In this document: positions 60,782 to 62,202 of the stretch, piece after piece
Layout: every line of letters starts with the position of its first letter
Numbering within the stretch: position 1 is the first letter of the stretch
Origin: Candidatus Hungatella pullicola
GTDB lineage: Bacteria > Bacillota > Clostridia > Lachnospirales > Lachnospiraceae
Assembly: GCA_019114305.1 (NCBI GenBank)
Contig: DXFU01000054.1
Span: forward strand, 1 to 62,202
Length of the DNA stretch: 62,202 bases
Direction of reading: 5' to 3'
Notes under the pieces: model-generated
What the model saw: the letters and a program-made list of their open reading frames with translations, nothing else
Told to the model about the DNA's origin: nothing
Database searches by the model: none
Translations under genes and position numbers: made by a program

Positions 60782-61675
60782 TTATTTTTTCTTCTTCTTT
60801 TTCTGCGCCTTCGCCCCTCCGATTACCTCTGTAATCTCCTGGGTAATAGCTGCCTGTCTCACCCGGTTATAGGTAATAGCCAGCTCTGCCAGCATGTCCT
60901 GGGCGCTTTTGGTAGCCGACTGCATAGCCAGCATTCTGGAATTCTGTTCACTGGAATAAGATTCCACCAGACCGCCGTAAATAAAACCGGCAATATAGTT
61001 TGGCACGATGGCGTCAATTACAGCCTTGGGAGACGGCTTCATGGTAATTTCTTCCAAATGAACATCAATGGGAATATTGGATTCCAAACGGGTCTTTGGC
61101 ACAGGCAGAAGCTGAACAATCTCAGCCTCCATCTTTATGGCGTTAACCATTTTTGTATAGATCATATGAACCTCATCCAGTCTGCCTTCCAGGAAATCGT
61201 TTACCACTCTCTCCTCAATGATTCTGGCACGGCTCATATTAGGATTCTGCACAGTATAACGGAAATCTTCCTCTACGGCAATTCCTTTTTTGGACAAAAA
61301 CTGCTGTCCCAGCTCTCCCACCACATATAATACCGGCTGGCCGCCCTTTTCTATCTGTTCCTGAGCCAGTTTAAAAATATTATGATTGTAGGCGCCGGCC
61401 AGTCCCTTATCTGCAGTCACCACAATGTATCCAATCTTCCGGTCTTTCTGCTTAATGTGAGGCCTTGTATCAAAATAGGGATCCTCTATGTCCGGCGTAT
61501 GCCTGATAATTCTGGCAATGGTACTTTGAAGGGCATAGAAATACGGCTCTGTATCCGTCAGCGCTTTTCTGGCCTTCTTAAGCTTGGACGAGGAAATGGT
61601 ATACATCGCATTGGTAATCTTCATGGTACTTTTAATACTGTTTATCCTGCTTTGTATTTCTCTCGCATTTGCCAT
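60782..61675 (-). CDS. atpG: ATP synthase F1 gamma subunit
   Basis: This is the rotating central shaft of F1, 297 aa. The N-terminal helix (AREIQSRINSIKSTMKITNAMYTISSSKLKKARKAL) and C-terminal helix (QNSRMLAMQSATKSAQDMLAELAITYNRVRQAAITQEITEVIGGA) that form the coiled shaft are present, and VVTADKGLAGAYN marks the middle domain. It ends in a short lysine tail. It starts 3 bases after atpA and precedes atpD by 39 bases. Confidence 0.97.
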   Translation of the reverse strand: MANAREIQSRINSIKSTMKITNAMYTISSSKLKKARKALTDTEPYFYALQSTIARIIRHTPDIEDPYFDTRPHIKQKDRKIGYIVVTADKGLAGAYNHNIFKLAQEQIEKGGQPVLYVVGELGQQFLSKKGIAVEEDFRYTVQNPNMSRARIIEERVVNDFLEGRLDEVHMIYTKMVNAIKMEAEIVQLLPVPKTRLESNIPIDVHLEEITMKPSPKAVIDAIVPNYIAGFIYGGLVESYSSEQNSRMLAMQSATKSAQDMLAELAITYNRVRQAAITQEITEVIGGAKAQKKKKKK

Positions 61676-61678
61676 ATC

Positions 61679-62202
61679 CTACACCTGCTTCTGTTTAAAC
61701 TCTGACGCCCTGTCCAATATACTCTGCTTCAGCTGATCAGAAAGGACCTTTGTCTCTTCAATCTCCTGTCCAATTTCCGGATGAACCTGGTCAAACCAAC
61801 CAAGCAGCTGCCTCTGGAATTCCTTGACCTTGGCAACAGGCACGTCCAAAAGCAGACGATTATTAGCCACTACCAAGCTGATCACCTGCTCATGAAGACT
61901 CATAGGCTGGCACAAAGGCTGCTTTAACAGCTCTGTCAGTCCCTTTCCGTACTGAATCTGCTCCTTTGTGGCAGGATCCAGATCAGAGCTGAACTGAGTG
62001 AACACCTCCATCTCACGGCACTGAGCCAAATCAATACGAAGACTTCCAGCTGCTTTTTTCATTGCCTTGGTCTGAGCCGCGCCGCCTACACGGGATACGG
62101 AAAGTCCTACATTTACGGCCGGCCGCATACCGGAGAAAAACAGATCGCTTTCCAGGAAAATCTGTCCGTCTGTAATGGAAATTACATTAGTAGGAATATA
62201 GG
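61679..62202 (-). CDS. atpA: ATP synthase F1 alpha subunit, C-terminal part
   Basis: The C-terminal 173 residues of the F1 alpha subunit are present; the gene runs off the right edge. The invariant segment YIPTNVISITDGQIFLESDLFFSG is followed by MRPAVNVGLSVSRVGGAAQTKAMK and the C-terminal helical domain. The first in-frame Met (62128) is internal, not the start. It is followed 3 bases later by atpG. Confidence 0.97.
   Translation of the reverse strand, partial: YIPTNVISITDGQIFLESDLFFSGMRPAVNVGLSVSRVGGAAQTKAMKKAAGSLRIDLAQCREMEVFTQFSSDLDPATKEQIQYGKGLTELLKQPLCQPMSLHEQVISLVVANNRLLLDVPVAKVKEFQRQLLGWFDQVHPEIGQEIEETKVLSDQLKQSILDRASEFKQKQV

Overview
The window is chromosomal DNA from a spore-forming, low-to-moderate GC Firmicute, most likely a gut-type Lachnospiraceae/Clostridia. 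This is inferred from the T-box leader on metG, strong AGGAGG ribosome-binding sites, a YaaH-type spore germination hydrolase, YesM/YesN two-component pairs, paired sugar ABC permeases with lipoprotein binding proteins, and F-type ATPase genes. No rRNA, tRNA, CRISPR array, transposase, integrase or phage gene was seen. About 50 genes are present, mostly on the minus strand.

Layout. (1) 194-5444: a nucleoside hydrolase, a two-permease sugar-type ABC importer with its binding protein, and a DeoR regulator; an AT-rich perfect palindrome lies just ahead of the hydrolase start. (2) 5641-12123: an oligopeptide-binding lipoprotein, then the housekeeping run metG-traX-tatD-rsmA, with a Met T-box leader (12167-12472) ahead of metG. 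(3) 12608-14428: a DUF885 lipoprotein. (4) 14483-28490: a carbohydrate locus with a binding protein, two permeases, a YesM/YesN system and a heparinase II/III-type lyase, preceded by a GH106-like glycosidase, a fucose/arabinose isomerase-family protein and a divergent AraC regulator. (5) 28623-33661: an ABC-F ATPase, a lipoprotein, a thiol peroxidase, a HAD phosphatase and pyrC. (6) 33791-41964: a metallo-hydrolase gene cut by an in-frame amber codon, a GH2 beta-glucuronidase-like enzyme, an acidic lipoprotein, a nitroreductase, a small GNAT protein, a DUF2264 protein and an orphan TrpB2. (7) 42084-50004: a zinc-ribbon protein, a GNAT-GT2 fusion, DUF378, and a compact row of YaaH, ECF-type sigma factor, LRR protein, VWA protein and MoxR ATPase. 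(8) 50107-58692: an OmpR/histidine-kinase pair, MATE exporter, NlpC/P60 lipoprotein, ZIP transporter and GH1 glycosidase. (9) 58910-62202: atpC-atpD-atpG and the 3' part of atpA.

The sugar genes together suggest import and intracellular breakdown of uronic-acid- and deoxysugar-containing glycans. The GH2 and GH1 genes, 22 kb apart, share an identical 20-base element over their -10 boxes, which suggests co-regulation.

The features I would look at first are the sigma-LRR-VWA-MoxR gene row (possibly an undescribed chaperone or envelope-response module), the GNAT-GT2 fusion, the shared glycosidase promoter element, and the amber-interrupted metallo-hydrolase. All functional statements come from motif recognition by eye; no database search was possible.
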